Of a DNA stretch of 64,000 nucleotides, positions 40,926 to 50,500 are shown piece by piece. A program made the position numbers and the translations under genes. The notes under the pieces were generated by a model. It worked only from the letters and a program-made list of their open reading frames with translations, ran no database searches and was not told the DNA's origin. Origin of the DNA: Bacteroidales bacterium (GTDB lineage Bacteria; Bacteroidota; Bacteroidia; Bacteroidales; F082); assembly GCA_024710405.1 (NCBI GenBank), contig JANJUV010000002.1:248001-312000 (forward strand). The letters run 5' to 3'. Positions within the stretch are counted from its first letter, which is position 1; each line of letters opens with the position of its first letter.

Positions 40926-43900
40926 ATGAAGAAAACACGAGCATTCTCAGGGTTTTATTATGTAGTTTTTCTTTCTGTATCGCTGTCCCTCCTGCACATT
41001 AATTCGCTTCGTGCACAGATCTATGAACCCGACGGAGTCCGCATGCCCGGAACCTGGAACGAATGGGTGAACGAACAAGGCATGGGCGGAGATTTCGACC
41101 TGCAGGTGAATAAAGCAGGAAAACTACGCTGGCAGACAAGCTTTCAGTTCTCCGGAACCACCGGTGTACAGGAGTTTAAATTTGTGAGCACCAGCTTCGG
41201 CGATGTCTGGGGAAACCAATGGGCCGCCAATGCCAATGTGGCGCTCAACCAACTTGTGTCGTTTACATATGGAACACCTTCTGATCCCAACAACTCCGTA
41301 AATCTGAGTCAGGGAAAGTGGTACAGTGTTGTTTTTGAAGACAATGGCTATGCCGACAGCCGTGCCATCTTCATGGAAACTTCGGCTTCACCGACCCTCA
41401 TCAGCGAAGTTTCGCAACAACCCGTGATCGTGGGAACCGGCGAAAATGTCACCATCACTGCAAACCTCGCCGCAAACCCTACTGCCGAAGAACAATTCTT
41501 TCTCCGATATTCTACAAATGGCTGGAAAACTTCAACTTTAATCAATCTTGTTGGCTCGGGAAACACCTTCTCAGGCCAGATTCCCGCCTTTCCTTCACAG
41601 ACAGAAGTACAGTATTATGTGTTCAGTTCGACAGTGGCCGACCCTTCAGCCGAACCTGATTTGTTGTCATTACGAGTCAATAACAACAACAACCAGAACT
41701 ACAGCTATATCGTTGACCAGCAGTTTGATTGCGGTCAGGGTGCAGCCCTCGTCACCTCTGAACCGGCTTTCCCTCTGGACAACACCGCTGTGACGATTTA
41801 CTTCAATGCTGCATTCGGCAATGGCGGACTGTTCGACTTTGAAGGCGATGTGTATGCCCACACCGGTGTGATCACCAACCTGAGCTCAGGAAATACCGAT
41901 TGGAAATACGTGAAAACCGCCTGGGGCGAAAACACCCCCGAAACCAAACTCAGCAGGATTTCCGAAAACCTCTACAGCCTCGAAATTCCCCATCCTCGCG
42001 AATATTACGGCGTTCCGGCTGCTGAAAATATCCTCAAACTAGCCTTCGTGTTTCGCAGCGAACTCGAAAATGAGCAAGGCAACTATCAGGAGCATAAAAA
42101 TGCCGATGGTTCCGATATTTTCGTGGATGTGTATGAACTCCGGCTGAATGTAAAAATCATCAGCCCCAACAGACGTGAGCCTCTGGCAAGTCCGAACACT
42201 GTGCTGCCTGTGTGCGTGGAAGCCCTCGAAAACACCTATATTAAACTGTTCCTCAACAGCACCCTGCTGGCCGATGAAAACACAAGCTCTTTATCGTGGC
42301 CGCTCGTGCTACAGGGACTTCCCTCAGGTGCACACTGGATCAAAGCCGAAGCCGGCGACGGTGCGGGGGTGTTCCGTGATTCGGTGCAGATCTACCTCCG
42401 CGGTCCTGTGGAAATCGCTGAACTCCCGCAAGGGGTGAAAAACGGGGTAAATTATCTGGACAACAACAGCGTAACGCTGGTGCTGCATGACCCACCGGCA
42501 CAGAAAAACTTCGTCTTTGCCATTGGCGAATACAGCAACTGGCTCCCGGATGACGCCACCTATATGAAACGTACGCCCGACGGGAAACATTACTGGGTAA
42601 CACTCACCGGACTTCAGTCGGGCAAGGAATATGCCTACCAGTATTACATCGACGGAACCCTCAAAATTGCCGACCCGTACAGCCACAAAATCCTTGACCC
42701 ATGGAACGACCGATGGATTCCTACTACAACCTATCCCAACCTGAAACCCTATCCCTTCGACAAAACAATCGGCGTGGTCAGTGTGTTTCAGACCGCACAG
42801 GCTCCCTTTAACTGGCAGGTAAACAATTTTGTTCCTCCGGCGGTGAACGAAACCCAGTCCGACCTGCTGATCTATGAACTGCTGGTGCGCGATTTCGTCG
42901 AAACAAAAAGCATCAAAGAAGTGCAGGAAAAGATCGGCTACCTTAAATCCATCGGTGTGAATGCCATTCAGCTGATGCCCGTCATCGAGTTCGACGGTAA
43001 CGAAAGCTGGGGTTATGCGCCCAACTTCTTCTTCGCCACCGATAAATACTATGGCACCGAAAATGCCTACAAGGCCTTCATTGACGAAGCCCATGCGCAT
43101 GGAATAGCTGTGATACTGGATATTGTACCCAACCATACTTTTGGCCAAAGTCCTTTGGTGAATATGTATTTTGATCCCGCTGCCGGCGAACATGGTCAGC
43201 CCTCAGCTTCCAACCCCTGGCTGAACCCACAGGCCACACATCCGTTCAGCGTAGGCTACGACTTCAACCACGAAAGTCCCTACACCCGTCAGTTTTTCAA
43301 GGATGTTTTCGACCACTGGCTCACCGAATTCAGGGTGGACGGCTTCAGGATTGACCTCTCGAAAGGACTCACCCAGAAAAACAGCGGGGAAGACATCGGT
43401 GCATGGAGCGCCTATGACCAGAGCCGCATCAACATCCTCACCGACTATTACAACCACATCAAATCGGTGAACCCGAATGCCTATGTGATCCTCGAACACT
43501 TTGCCGCCAACGAAGAGGAAACCGTGCTGGCCAACAGCGGTATGCTGCTGTGGAGCGGCATGCACGGAAACTACAAGCAGGTGGCTATGGGCTGGCAGGA
43601 CAACAGCAATGTTTCTTGGGCCTACCACGCTTCCAGAGGCTGGAATTACCCCAACCTGATTGACTATATGGAAAACCACGATGAGGAACGGCTGATGTTC
43701 GAAAACCTCTCGTGGGGCAATGGCTCGGGCGACTACAACATCAAGGACACACTCACCGCGCTTCACCACATGGAACAGGCCACAGTGCTCTTTATGGGTC
43801 TTCCCGGCCCGAAGATGCTGTGGCAGTTTCAGGAAATAGGTTATGATTACAGCATCTTTTTCGGTGGCGACCGCCTGGCAAACAAGCCGCCCCGCTGGGA

Positions 43901-44723
43901 CTACCTCGACCAGCCCGCCCGCGAAAAACTGGCCCGTGTGGTTGGGGCTATGGCACAACTGCGCAAGACCGACGCCTTCCGTTTTGGCAATTTCACACAC
44001 GACCTGGGTGGTCTGGGCAAACGCATGTGGCTCACGCACAGCAGCATGGATGTGGTGATGGCCGTGAATATGGGCGTGCAGGGCTTCGATATGTCTCCGG
44101 GATTCACCAAAACAGGAACCTGGTATGACTATTTCACCGGCGAATCCATCAACGTTACCGATGCAGCCGGACACAGCCTCTATTTCGGACCGGGCGACTA
44201 CAGGGTGTTTACCTCTGTTCCGCTGCCACGTCCGTTCCACACCTTAACGGTGCAAGTTGTCCGGCAGGACAATAACGCGCCGATAGCATCTGCCACCGTA
44301 AGCCTTTCGGATGCCGGTAACCGCCTGACCAACAGTGGTGGTACAGCCGAGTTTCTGGCCATTCCGCAATCGTTTGCGCTGACGGTTGAAAAATTTGGTT
44401 ATGTGACAAAAACCGTTGAAGGAAGCCTCAGCGAAGACCTCACACTGACGGTACAACTTGCCGTAGATGTGAGCAATACGGACGAGATACCTGCAACAAA
44501 ACGCATCAGGTTTTATCCGAATCCGGCTAAGGACCAACTGACGGTTTTGGGCGCAGAGGGTTGGTTGTTAAATATTTACAGCACAAATGGCAGCCTCCTG
44601 AACACTATTGAGCTGCAAAACGAGCGCCAATCCATCAGCCTGAATGGTCTTCCTTCAGGGGTGTATGTCCTGCATTTCACCGGACCGCAAGGAACAGTTG
44701 TTGAACGGTTTATCGTGCAATAA
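40926..44723 (+). CDS. T9SS-exported GH13 alpha-amylase family protein, multidomain
   Basis: 1265 residues from the ATG at 40926 (signal peptide ends LRAQ). Order: an N-terminal beta region shared with the upstream binding protein (YEPDGVRMPGTWNEWVN, GKWYSVVFEDNGY, AIFMETSASP); a linker with NRREP; a CBM48-like E-set domain (FVFAIGEYSNWLPDDATYMKR); then the GH13 barrel. Catalytic residues are Asp810 (GFRIDLSKG, nucleophile), Glu857 (VILEHF, acid/base) and Asp919 (MENHDEE); DIVPNHTFG is region I. A carboxypeptidase-like domain (PIASATVSLSDAGNR) and a type A tail (IRFYPNPAKDQLTV, LPSGVYVLHF) end it. It should cleave alpha-1,4-glucans at the cell surface; exact bond preference is not decidable. 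Confidence 0.93.
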   Translation: MKKTRAFSGFYYVVFLSVSLSLLHINSLRAQIYEPDGVRMPGTWNEWVNEQGMGGDFDLQVNKAGKLRWQTSFQFSGTTGVQEFKFVSTSFGDVWGNQWAANANVALNQLVSFTYGTPSDPNNSVNLSQGKWYSVVFEDNGYADSRAIFMETSASPTLISEVSQQPVIVGTGENVTITANLAANPTAEEQFFLRYSTNGWKTSTLINLVGSGNTFSGQIPAFPSQTEVQYYVFSSTVADPSAEPDLLSLRVNNNNNQNYSYIVDQQFDCGQGAALVTSEPAFPLDNTAVTIYFNAAFGNGGLFDFEGDVYAHTGVITNLSSGNTDWKYVKTAWGENTPETKLSRISENLYSLEIPHPREYYGVPAAENILKLAFVFRSELENEQGNYQEHKNADGSDIFVDVYELRLNVKIISPNRREPLASPNTVLPVCVEALENTYIKLFLNSTLLADENTSSLSWPLVLQGLPSGAHWIKAEAGDGAGVFRDSVQIYLRGPVEIAELPQGVKNGVNYLDNNSVTLVLHDPPAQKNFVFAIGEYSNWLPDDATYMKRTPDGKHYWVTLTGLQSGKEYAYQYYIDGTLKIADPYSHKILDPWNDRWIPTTTYPNLKPYPFDKTIGVVSVFQTAQAPFNWQVNNFVPPAVNETQSDLLIYELLVRDFVETKSIKEVQEKIGYLKSIGVNAIQLMPVIEFDGNESWGYAPNFFFATDKYYGTENAYKAFIDEAHAHGIAVILDIVPNHTFGQSPLVNMYFDPAAGEHGQPSASNPWLNPQATHPFSVGYDFNHESPYTRQFFKDVFDHWLTEFRVDGFRIDLSKGLTQKNSGEDIGAWSAYDQSRINILTDYYNHIKSVNPNAYVILEHFAANEEETVLANSGMLLWSGMHGNYKQVAMGWQDNSNVSWAYHASRGWNYPNLIDYMENHDEERLMFENLSWGNGSGDYNIKDTLTALHHMEQATVLFMGLPGPKMLWQFQEIGYDYSIFFGGDRLANKPPRWDYLDQPAREKLARVVGAMAQLRKTDAFRFGNFTHDLGGLGKRMWLTHSSMDVVMAVNMGVQGFDMSPGFTKTGTWYDYFTGESINVTDAAGHSLYFGPGDYRVFTSVPLPRPFHTLTVQVVRQDNNAPIASATVSLSDAGNRLTNSGGTAEFLAIPQSFALTVEKFGYVTKTVEGSLSEDLTLTVQLAVDVSNTDEIPATKRIRFYPNPAKDQLTVLGAEGWLLNIYSTNGSLLNTIELQNERQSISLNGLPSGVYVLHFTGPQGTVVERFIVQ

Positions 44724-44814
44724 GACACCAAATATTTTTGTGATTTAGAAAAATTATTCATTATTTTGACGGAAAATTAAACTGAGATTAAACAACCAAA
44801 AAAAACTTCATGAG

Positions 44815-46761
44815 ATGAAAAAGCAAATTACCCTTTTAATTCTAATTTTTATTTCCCACTTCTCATATTCATTGCCATGGGGTCACAGGTACTCAACCGA
44901 ACAATCTACCCAAAACATCATTGTTGATAAGGATCAAACTTTTACTGTATCTGTAGAATGGGGTGAAGGAGGTTGGGATGGCTCATTAGGCTCAGCATTT
45001 GGCTATGGCTTAACTACTGATGGAACAAACTGGACATGGGTTGAACTTCCTTGGTTTGAAGATGGTGCTGGAAGCAATAAACGATGTAGAACTACATTAA
45101 GCATCTCAATACCTGGTAGATACTATTATGCATACAGGATGATCAAAGCATCAAATGGCGGCACATCCTATTCATTTGGATCAGAAGATTGGGCTGGGAA
45201 TTCTTTGACTTTGAACGCAACATCTACAATAACGGTTGGGGAATTTACAATTGGTGATGGTGATTGGTCGAATACAGCAATATGGAATGGAGGAAGTGTT
45301 CCAAATAATACTAAGAACATTGGCGTTTACCATAATCTCAATCTTGATGTCGATGGTCATATTAATAGTTTATATATATTGTCATCTGGTAGCTTTGCAG
45401 TTGAGCCAACTTTTGATCTTACAATAAACAGTACCTTTTCAAATACTGGTACTTTCACAATCGAATCTTCAAACTCATCCACAGGTTCTTTAATCACCAA
45501 CGGCACAGTATCAGGCGATGTTACCATCCAGCGGTATGTTGCCGGAGACTGGTCAACAAACAATTCAGGTTGGCATCTGATCAGTTCGCCGGTTGCGGCT
45601 CAGCCAATTGTTGATTTTACTACAACAGGTGGTGGGAATGGGTATGACTTTTATGGATACAATGAAGCAACCAACACCTGGATGAATTACAAAGCTGCAG
45701 GATTTGAAGCTTGGAACGGAAGTGCCAATTTTGCTGTTGGCCGCGGGTATTCAATTTCTTATCAGGCAACCCAGACAGGAAAAGCATTTGAAGGCACATT
45801 AAACAACAGCAATGTAACTCACACCAATCTTTCACTGACTGCCGGCCAGGGTGAAGGATGGCATCTGGTGGGCAATCCCTTTGCCAGCGCAATTGATTGG
45901 AGTAATGTAAACTGGGTGAAAACAGGCTTCAATGCTTATGCAAAGGTCTGGCAAGGATCAAGTTACAAAGATGTGACTGATGATTACAGCAATATAATCC
46001 CTTCGGCGAACGGATTTTGGGTAAAAGCATCAAATGCCACAAACACACTTACCATACCCACACAGGCAAGAACCCACAACGCCCTGAACTGGCTTAAATC
46101 ATCTGCGCCAATAGGTTATATTATACTTACAGCTAATGACACCGAAAATAACATGAGTCAGGAGTGCATCATAAGAGTGAAAGATGAGGCAACTGATGGT
46201 TTTGATGAAAGTTTTGATGCCCCATTCATGGCAGGTAATGCACCTCATATCTACACGACCGTTGAAAACAGAAACCTGTCAATGAACTCAGTTCCATCCT
46301 ATTCAAACAAGACCTTTGAAATGGGATTTGTTAAAAACAGTGCATCGGCATTCACCATTCAACTAAACATGGATAATATTCCTGAAGGGGAAGTTATTAC
46401 ACTTACTGACAAGAAACTCAATCAGTCTTTTGAACTGACCAAAGGCCTTACCTATGAATTTATCTCTGAAGCAGGCGACGACCCCAACCGCTTCCTGCTC
46501 CACTTTGGTGCTGTGGGCGTAGACGAAGCCGTCCCGACAACGGCTGTTTCGGCTTATGTGCATAACAACACCCTCTACCTGCTGAATGCACAGGGCAAGG
46601 TGCAGGTGGATTTTATGGATATTTCAGGTCGCTTAGTGCACAGCCAAAGCCTGCAAACTACCGGCCTCAGCAGCACACCGCTCAGCCTGCCCGCAGGGGT
46701 ATATGTGGTGCGCCTCAACGACGGACAGACAAGCAGAACCGACAAAGTGATCGTACAATAA
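44815..46761 (+). CDS. T9SS-exported protein with G8/glycan-like beta repeats
   Basis: 648 residues. Signal peptide MKKQITLLILIFISHFSYS. Residues about 20-140 form a beta domain (VSVEWGEGGWDGSLGSAFGYGL ... GRYYYAYRMI) that resembles the WIGY/YYYASRF repeats of the upstream protein in pattern. Then a right-handed-helix-like stretch (DWSNTAIWNGGSVPNNTKN), typical of Bacteroidota adhesin-like proteins, and a region with GWHLISSPVAAQP and GWHLVGNPFASAIDW, a common pre-tail module. A type A sorting tail is diverged (VQVDFMDISGRLVHSQ, LPAGVYVVRLNDGQ). The last 270 bases are visibly more GC-rich than the body. No enzyme motif. Confidence 0.85.
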   Translation: MKKQITLLILIFISHFSYSLPWGHRYSTEQSTQNIIVDKDQTFTVSVEWGEGGWDGSLGSAFGYGLTTDGTNWTWVELPWFEDGAGSNKRCRTTLSISIPGRYYYAYRMIKASNGGTSYSFGSEDWAGNSLTLNATSTITVGEFTIGDGDWSNTAIWNGGSVPNNTKNIGVYHNLNLDVDGHINSLYILSSGSFAVEPTFDLTINSTFSNTGTFTIESSNSSTGSLITNGTVSGDVTIQRYVAGDWSTNNSGWHLISSPVAAQPIVDFTTTGGGNGYDFYGYNEATNTWMNYKAAGFEAWNGSANFAVGRGYSISYQATQTGKAFEGTLNNSNVTHTNLSLTAGQGEGWHLVGNPFASAIDWSNVNWVKTGFNAYAKVWQGSSYKDVTDDYSNIIPSANGFWVKASNATNTLTIPTQARTHNALNWLKSSAPIGYIILTANDTENNMSQECIIRVKDEATDGFDESFDAPFMAGNAPHIYTTVENRNLSMNSVPSYSNKTFEMGFVKNSASAFTIQLNMDNIPEGEVITLTDKKLNQSFELTKGLTYEFISEAGDDPNRFLLHFGAVGVDEAVPTTAVSAYVHNNTLYLLNAQGKVQVDFMDISGRLVHSQSLQTTGLSSTPLSLPAGVYVVRLNDGQTSRTDKVIVQ

Positions 46762-46785
46762 TCTAAAGAACAGGAGACTCATACC

Positions 46786-47022
46786 ATGAAAACACAAGTC
46801 ATAAAAACCATACTTACCATCACTTTTGTTGTAGGATCATCAGTACTTTTGGCGCAGGCTCCTCCTCCCCCTCCGGGTGGCGGACATGGTGGCGGCGATA
46901 ACCAGCCCGGCGGCGGTGCACCCATCGGCAGCGGCATCGGCATACTGCTGGCACTGGGCGCAGCTTATGGCGGCAAAAAAGTGTATCAGGCCTTTAAGAA
47001 TTCAGAAAAATTAGAAGAATAA
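46786..47022 (+). CDS. Small exported Pro/Gly-rich protein, PID-CTERM-like
   Basis: 78 residues: signal peptide (ending LLAQ), a Pro/Gly linker (APPPPPGGGHGGGDNQPGGG), then APIGSGIGILLALGAAYGGKKVYQ, that is a short hydrophobic helix followed by a basic end. This is the layout of the PID-CTERM sorting-domain proteins of Bacteroidota, although the name-giving PID reads PIG here. Such small genes often follow T9SS genes, as here (24 bases downstream). The role is unknown; membrane retention by the C-terminal helix is likely. Confidence 0.75.
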   Translation: MKTQVIKTILTITFVVGSSVLLAQAPPPPPGGGHGGGDNQPGGGAPIGSGIGILLALGAAYGGKKVYQAFKNSEKLEE

Positions 47023-47045
47023 AGGTCATTGCCATTATAAAGAAC

Positions 47046-47074
47046 CCCGCATCTGGAAAGGTGCGGGTTTTTTT
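47046..47074 (+). terminator. Rho-independent terminator after the PID-CTERM-like gene
   Basis: Six-pair stem CCCGCA / TGCGGG with a ten-base loop and seven T residues, 24 bases after the stop codon. Confidence 0.82.
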
Positions 47075-47104
47075 GTGCCAGAAGGGTTGGAACGATTCGT
47101 AAAA

Positions 47105-47160
47105 GCTGATTTTTTAGCGTCTCCCCTTTAGGGGTTGGGGGTAAAACGCTAAAAATCAGC
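47105..47160. repeat. Long inverted repeat (56-base hairpin)
   Basis: Arms of 16 and 15 bases (47105-47120 and 47146-47160) match perfectly except for one extra T; the loop contains a second small palindrome CCCCTTTAGGGG. It could act as a structured 3' element or be a small miniature repeat. Confidence 0.7.
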
Positions 47161-47209
47161 CAGGCATAACTACTTTAAAAACCTAATTATTAAAGTTTTA
47201 AGGCTCTCC

Positions 47210-47330
47210 GGTGGTTTAGGTTCCCTATTCCCGGTGGTTTCGACTCCGCTCAACCACCGGATTAACTGATTCACTTTAATGGTGGTTGAGCGGAGTGGTT
47301 CCCCGGTGGTTGAGCGGAGCCGAAACCACC
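47210..47330. repeat. REP-like palindromic repeat cluster, copy 2
   Basis: Units with the GGTGGTT core begin at 47210, 47233, 47281 and 47305, the last two inverted relative to the first. The 26-base unit at 47305-47330 is identical to that at 37993-38018, and the unit at 47233 and the following GGATTAAyTGATTCAC also recur at 37917-37958. The clusters therefore share one ancestor and lie about 9.3 kb apart on the two sides of the amylase block. Confidence 0.8.
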
Positions 47331-47358
47331 GTTCCCCTTGCTCAAATACATGCATTCT

Positions 47359-47424
47359 GTCCCGTCAGGGACATAAGGTGGGTAAAAAGCAGTATAGAAA
47401 GTCTTACCCAAGTCCCCTAGGGAC
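47359..47424. repeat. Pair of GTCCC/GGGAC short palindromes
   Basis: GTCCCGTCAGGGAC at 47359-47372 and GTCCCCTAGGGAC at 47412-47424 have the same five-base arms with different centres, 40 bases apart. Similar short palindromes are a common dispersed repeat in Bacteroidota genomes. Confidence 0.55.
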
Positions 47425-47512
47425 GAAACTGACCACAGAAGTCAACAGAAAAGACCTCAATCCGTTCGCTCTTCTCTAAAAGCAAGTTTTCTTCCCATGT
47501 CACATCAGGAAG

Positions 47513-47546
47513 TAAAAAAGCCCAAACAAATCTCTCTGTTTGGGCT
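47513..47546 (-). terminator. Rho-independent terminator of the minus-strand T9SS gene
   Basis: On the minus strand a perfect nine-pair stem AGCCCAAAC / GTTTGGGCT with a ten-base loop is followed by six T residues. It is 22 bases after the stop codon at 47568. Confidence 0.85.
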
Positions 47547-47567
47547 CATTGGTTCATTAACTTCTTT

Positions 47568-50500
47568 CTAGTAAACGATCAGCTTCTGTTGGGCAATCTT
47601 GCCTGAGCGTTGTGTGATCACCAAATAAAAGCCAGGTTTCTGTATCCGGGTTGACACAGCTGAGCCTTCAGCAACCGCAGCATACACTACTCGTCCCTGA
47701 GCGTCAAGTACATTAATCTCGTCTCCATTCTCCAGTCCGGTGATGGTAATCATACCGGATGATGGGTTGGGAAATACCGATAAACCGATGCGCTGTCCGG
47801 ATGATTCAAGCCCGGTGATCACCATTTCCATGGAATTAAGCTCCGACAGGCCAAGATGGCTGAAGGTTCCGTCGTGCTGTGGCATATCTGGATTATACCC
47901 CACCTGCAGCGGGAAGTCTTCGGCAGTTTCGTCCTTATAGATTTTCCAGTAAATGGGTTCGTTCTGTGTAAAACCTTCCTTTACAGAAGTCTCCGGATCA
48001 TCACCATAGGCACGCACCATCATGTAGCCGCCTTCGTAAACAACGGCTCCGGCACAATACTCCTGACCTTCATAGAGGTAAAACACACCAATCATATCTC
48101 CGTCGGTGAGCATGTCGCCCGAACGAACAGAGGCATCAACAGGAATGTGAATGTTGTGGACAAATTGTGTGGGTGTAAACTCCCATCCCTGCGGCATCAC
48201 AGTGGCAGAATCAACACCTACGGTTACCGAGGCCGGGAAACTTTCGCCCTCCGGATATACTGCCGTTACTTCGTAGGTATAAGTGCCAAGCACCTGCAAT
48301 ACATCAACATACATATTCTCAAGGATCAGGCTGTCGTTGAGCAATGCACCGTCGCGGTAGACATTATAACCGAGCAATTCGTTTTGTATTGAACGCTCAT
48401 TCTGGTGCAATTCCAAAGGGGATTTCACAAGTTCCGCAGATACAGTTTTGCTTTTTCTGCCGGGAACAGAAATTCCGGTTTTATCTCCAAGTAAAGCTTT
48501 TGTACTTCCTTCAGAAACCCATCCTCGTATGTTCCAGTTGAAGTTAAGCACATAATCGGACAAAGTGCTCCAAACGCCTCCTTCCAGACTGATGAGGTTG
48601 CCACTGCCTTCTACTGCTGGGCCACTATCCAATCCGGCTGGAAAACCGGTCTGGGACTGAACCATCTCATAAGCGACCCAGAGAAAATCCGAAGGGTCAA
48701 TAAGTATCGGTGTGCTTAAGGAAATATCGTTCCAACTCATTGGGATTACCGTATTAACTGATTGCTCAAGCAACAGCAATTCGGCATTTGTTCCTTTATA
48801 AACTTTGATTGTAAATGCAGCAACATCTTCCCATGCATAAAAACCAACATCCGTCAGTTGCTGTCCGGCATAGGGCATCAATTCGAGCGGCGAAAACTTA
48901 TGGGCTGCTTCAAGGGTTCCTGACTCATTGAATCCCAAAGCCGAAAATGGCTCTCCATTGCCAAACTGCAACAGACCGGGGGCAAAGCCCGGAGGAAACC
49001 AATTGAGCTGCACTGTTTCATTACTAACAGTTGCTGTAAGCGATGAAGGCGCAGGCAGACTTGCTGTGGCGATCATCGGTAGCTCTAAAATTTCGAAGGT
49101 CTCAAAATTCTGCGAATAAACTTCTACAGAAAGCGTTGCTTCATAAACACCCGGATCATTGGCAAGGAAACTGACGATGATGGATGAACTGTCGCCCGGA
49201 AACACCTCATAGGAAGTGAAATAGGGCTGAAAATAATATGCGTCCGAATAAGTAGAAAAAATATAGACGGTTTCAGCTCCATAATTATACACATTTACCT
49301 GTTTGGTTGATTGCAGATTGACAGGAACCATACCAAAATCAAGAATATCAATTCCAAAGCTCAGCAGACCGTCGCCGGAAATTGTCATGTTTACGGGCAG
49401 TGCTTTAATCGGGTTAATGGAACTATTCACGGCAAAAAACACCGTATCCTGATAGATGCCTGCATCCATTCCGGCAGCATCAAACGTCAGGGTAACAGTC
49501 ATTGAACCATTAGCTTCTATTGTATCCGACATTGTGCTTAATTCGATATAATCGGGTTTTGCCTGCACTGACCAGAACAAGTCAAAAAAGCTGTTATTTG
49601 CCATATTCAGTGGCGCATCCAGTGTTTCATCCGGATTCAGTTGTACTTGCAGGGATTCAGGGTTTAAGACAAGCACCGGAACACCAACTTCTATACTTTT
49701 TGATGCCGGATTACTCTCCAGAGTATCGTAAACTGCCGTTACATCATATGTGTACACACCGGCAGGAAGTTGTTCTTCATTGTAAATTGTACTGACCGTT
49801 GTGCCAACAAGCACTTCATTGCGGTAAATGTTGTATTGATCGGGTGTATCCGAAATATTTCTGAGTGTTTCCTGACGTGAGGGTGCCGAAACAACAGTTT
49901 CAAGGGATACCGTTGCAGGTGCGGCAGCATTTTTGGATGCTATGTAGTTTTGTTTTGAGAGTGGTTGCTTGTCGCCCGAAAGATCTACAATGTATGCTTT
50001 AAGACTGATGTTATGGTTGAGGCTATAGGAAGATAGTGTTTCCCAAACGCCATTCATGTTGATCAAATCCCCGAAACCGGCAACAGCAGGCCCCTGATCG
50101 AGGCCGATCGGAAACTCTTCTTCCGGCTGGCTTATTTCGAGACCTATCCACAAATCGGTGGTGTTGTCGATTCCGATAAGATTGTCGAGTGTGACCAGAT
50201 TCCATGCCTCATTCACCACATTGGTAAGAGGCTGTGCGTAGAGCAGACTGTCGGCATTGATGCCCTTCCAGATTTTAACGGTGTAGCTGCTCAAAGCACT
50301 GAAGGCAAAAAACTCTACCTGATACACCGAAAAGCCATTGTAATTTAATAAGTTGGCTGGCTCCCAACGAGCAGCAACAAAATACGGCTGATCAGAAAAT
50401 ACACCAAGAGCCGAAAAATTAATGCCGTCTGTCCAGGCAAGTTCTACTGGTTCGCCCTGAATGGGTGCCAGCCATTCCAGAAACACATCATTATCGGCAT

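Larger units (their letters stand above)
47023..47567. other. 545-bp convergent intergenic region packed with inverted repeats
   Basis: No gene is supported; short frames at 47170-47355 (minus) and 47279-47479 (plus) merely read through repeats. In order it holds a terminator (47046), a long hairpin (47105-47160), palindromic repeat cluster copy 2 (47210-47330), two GTCCC palindromes (47359-47424) and the terminator of the convergent gene (47513-47546). Confidence 0.7.

Noticed and set aside
43203-44240. Long minus-strand open frame (345 codons) inside the amylase gene, and another at 42324-43193
   Set aside because: Both lie antisense to well-conserved GH13 coding sequence with intact catalytic motifs; GC-rich third positions keep the opposite frame open. 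No recognisable protein motif.
47170-47479. Short frames in both directions in the repeat-rich gap
   Set aside because: They translate the palindromic repeats; similar peptides appear at 37950 because the repeats are shared.
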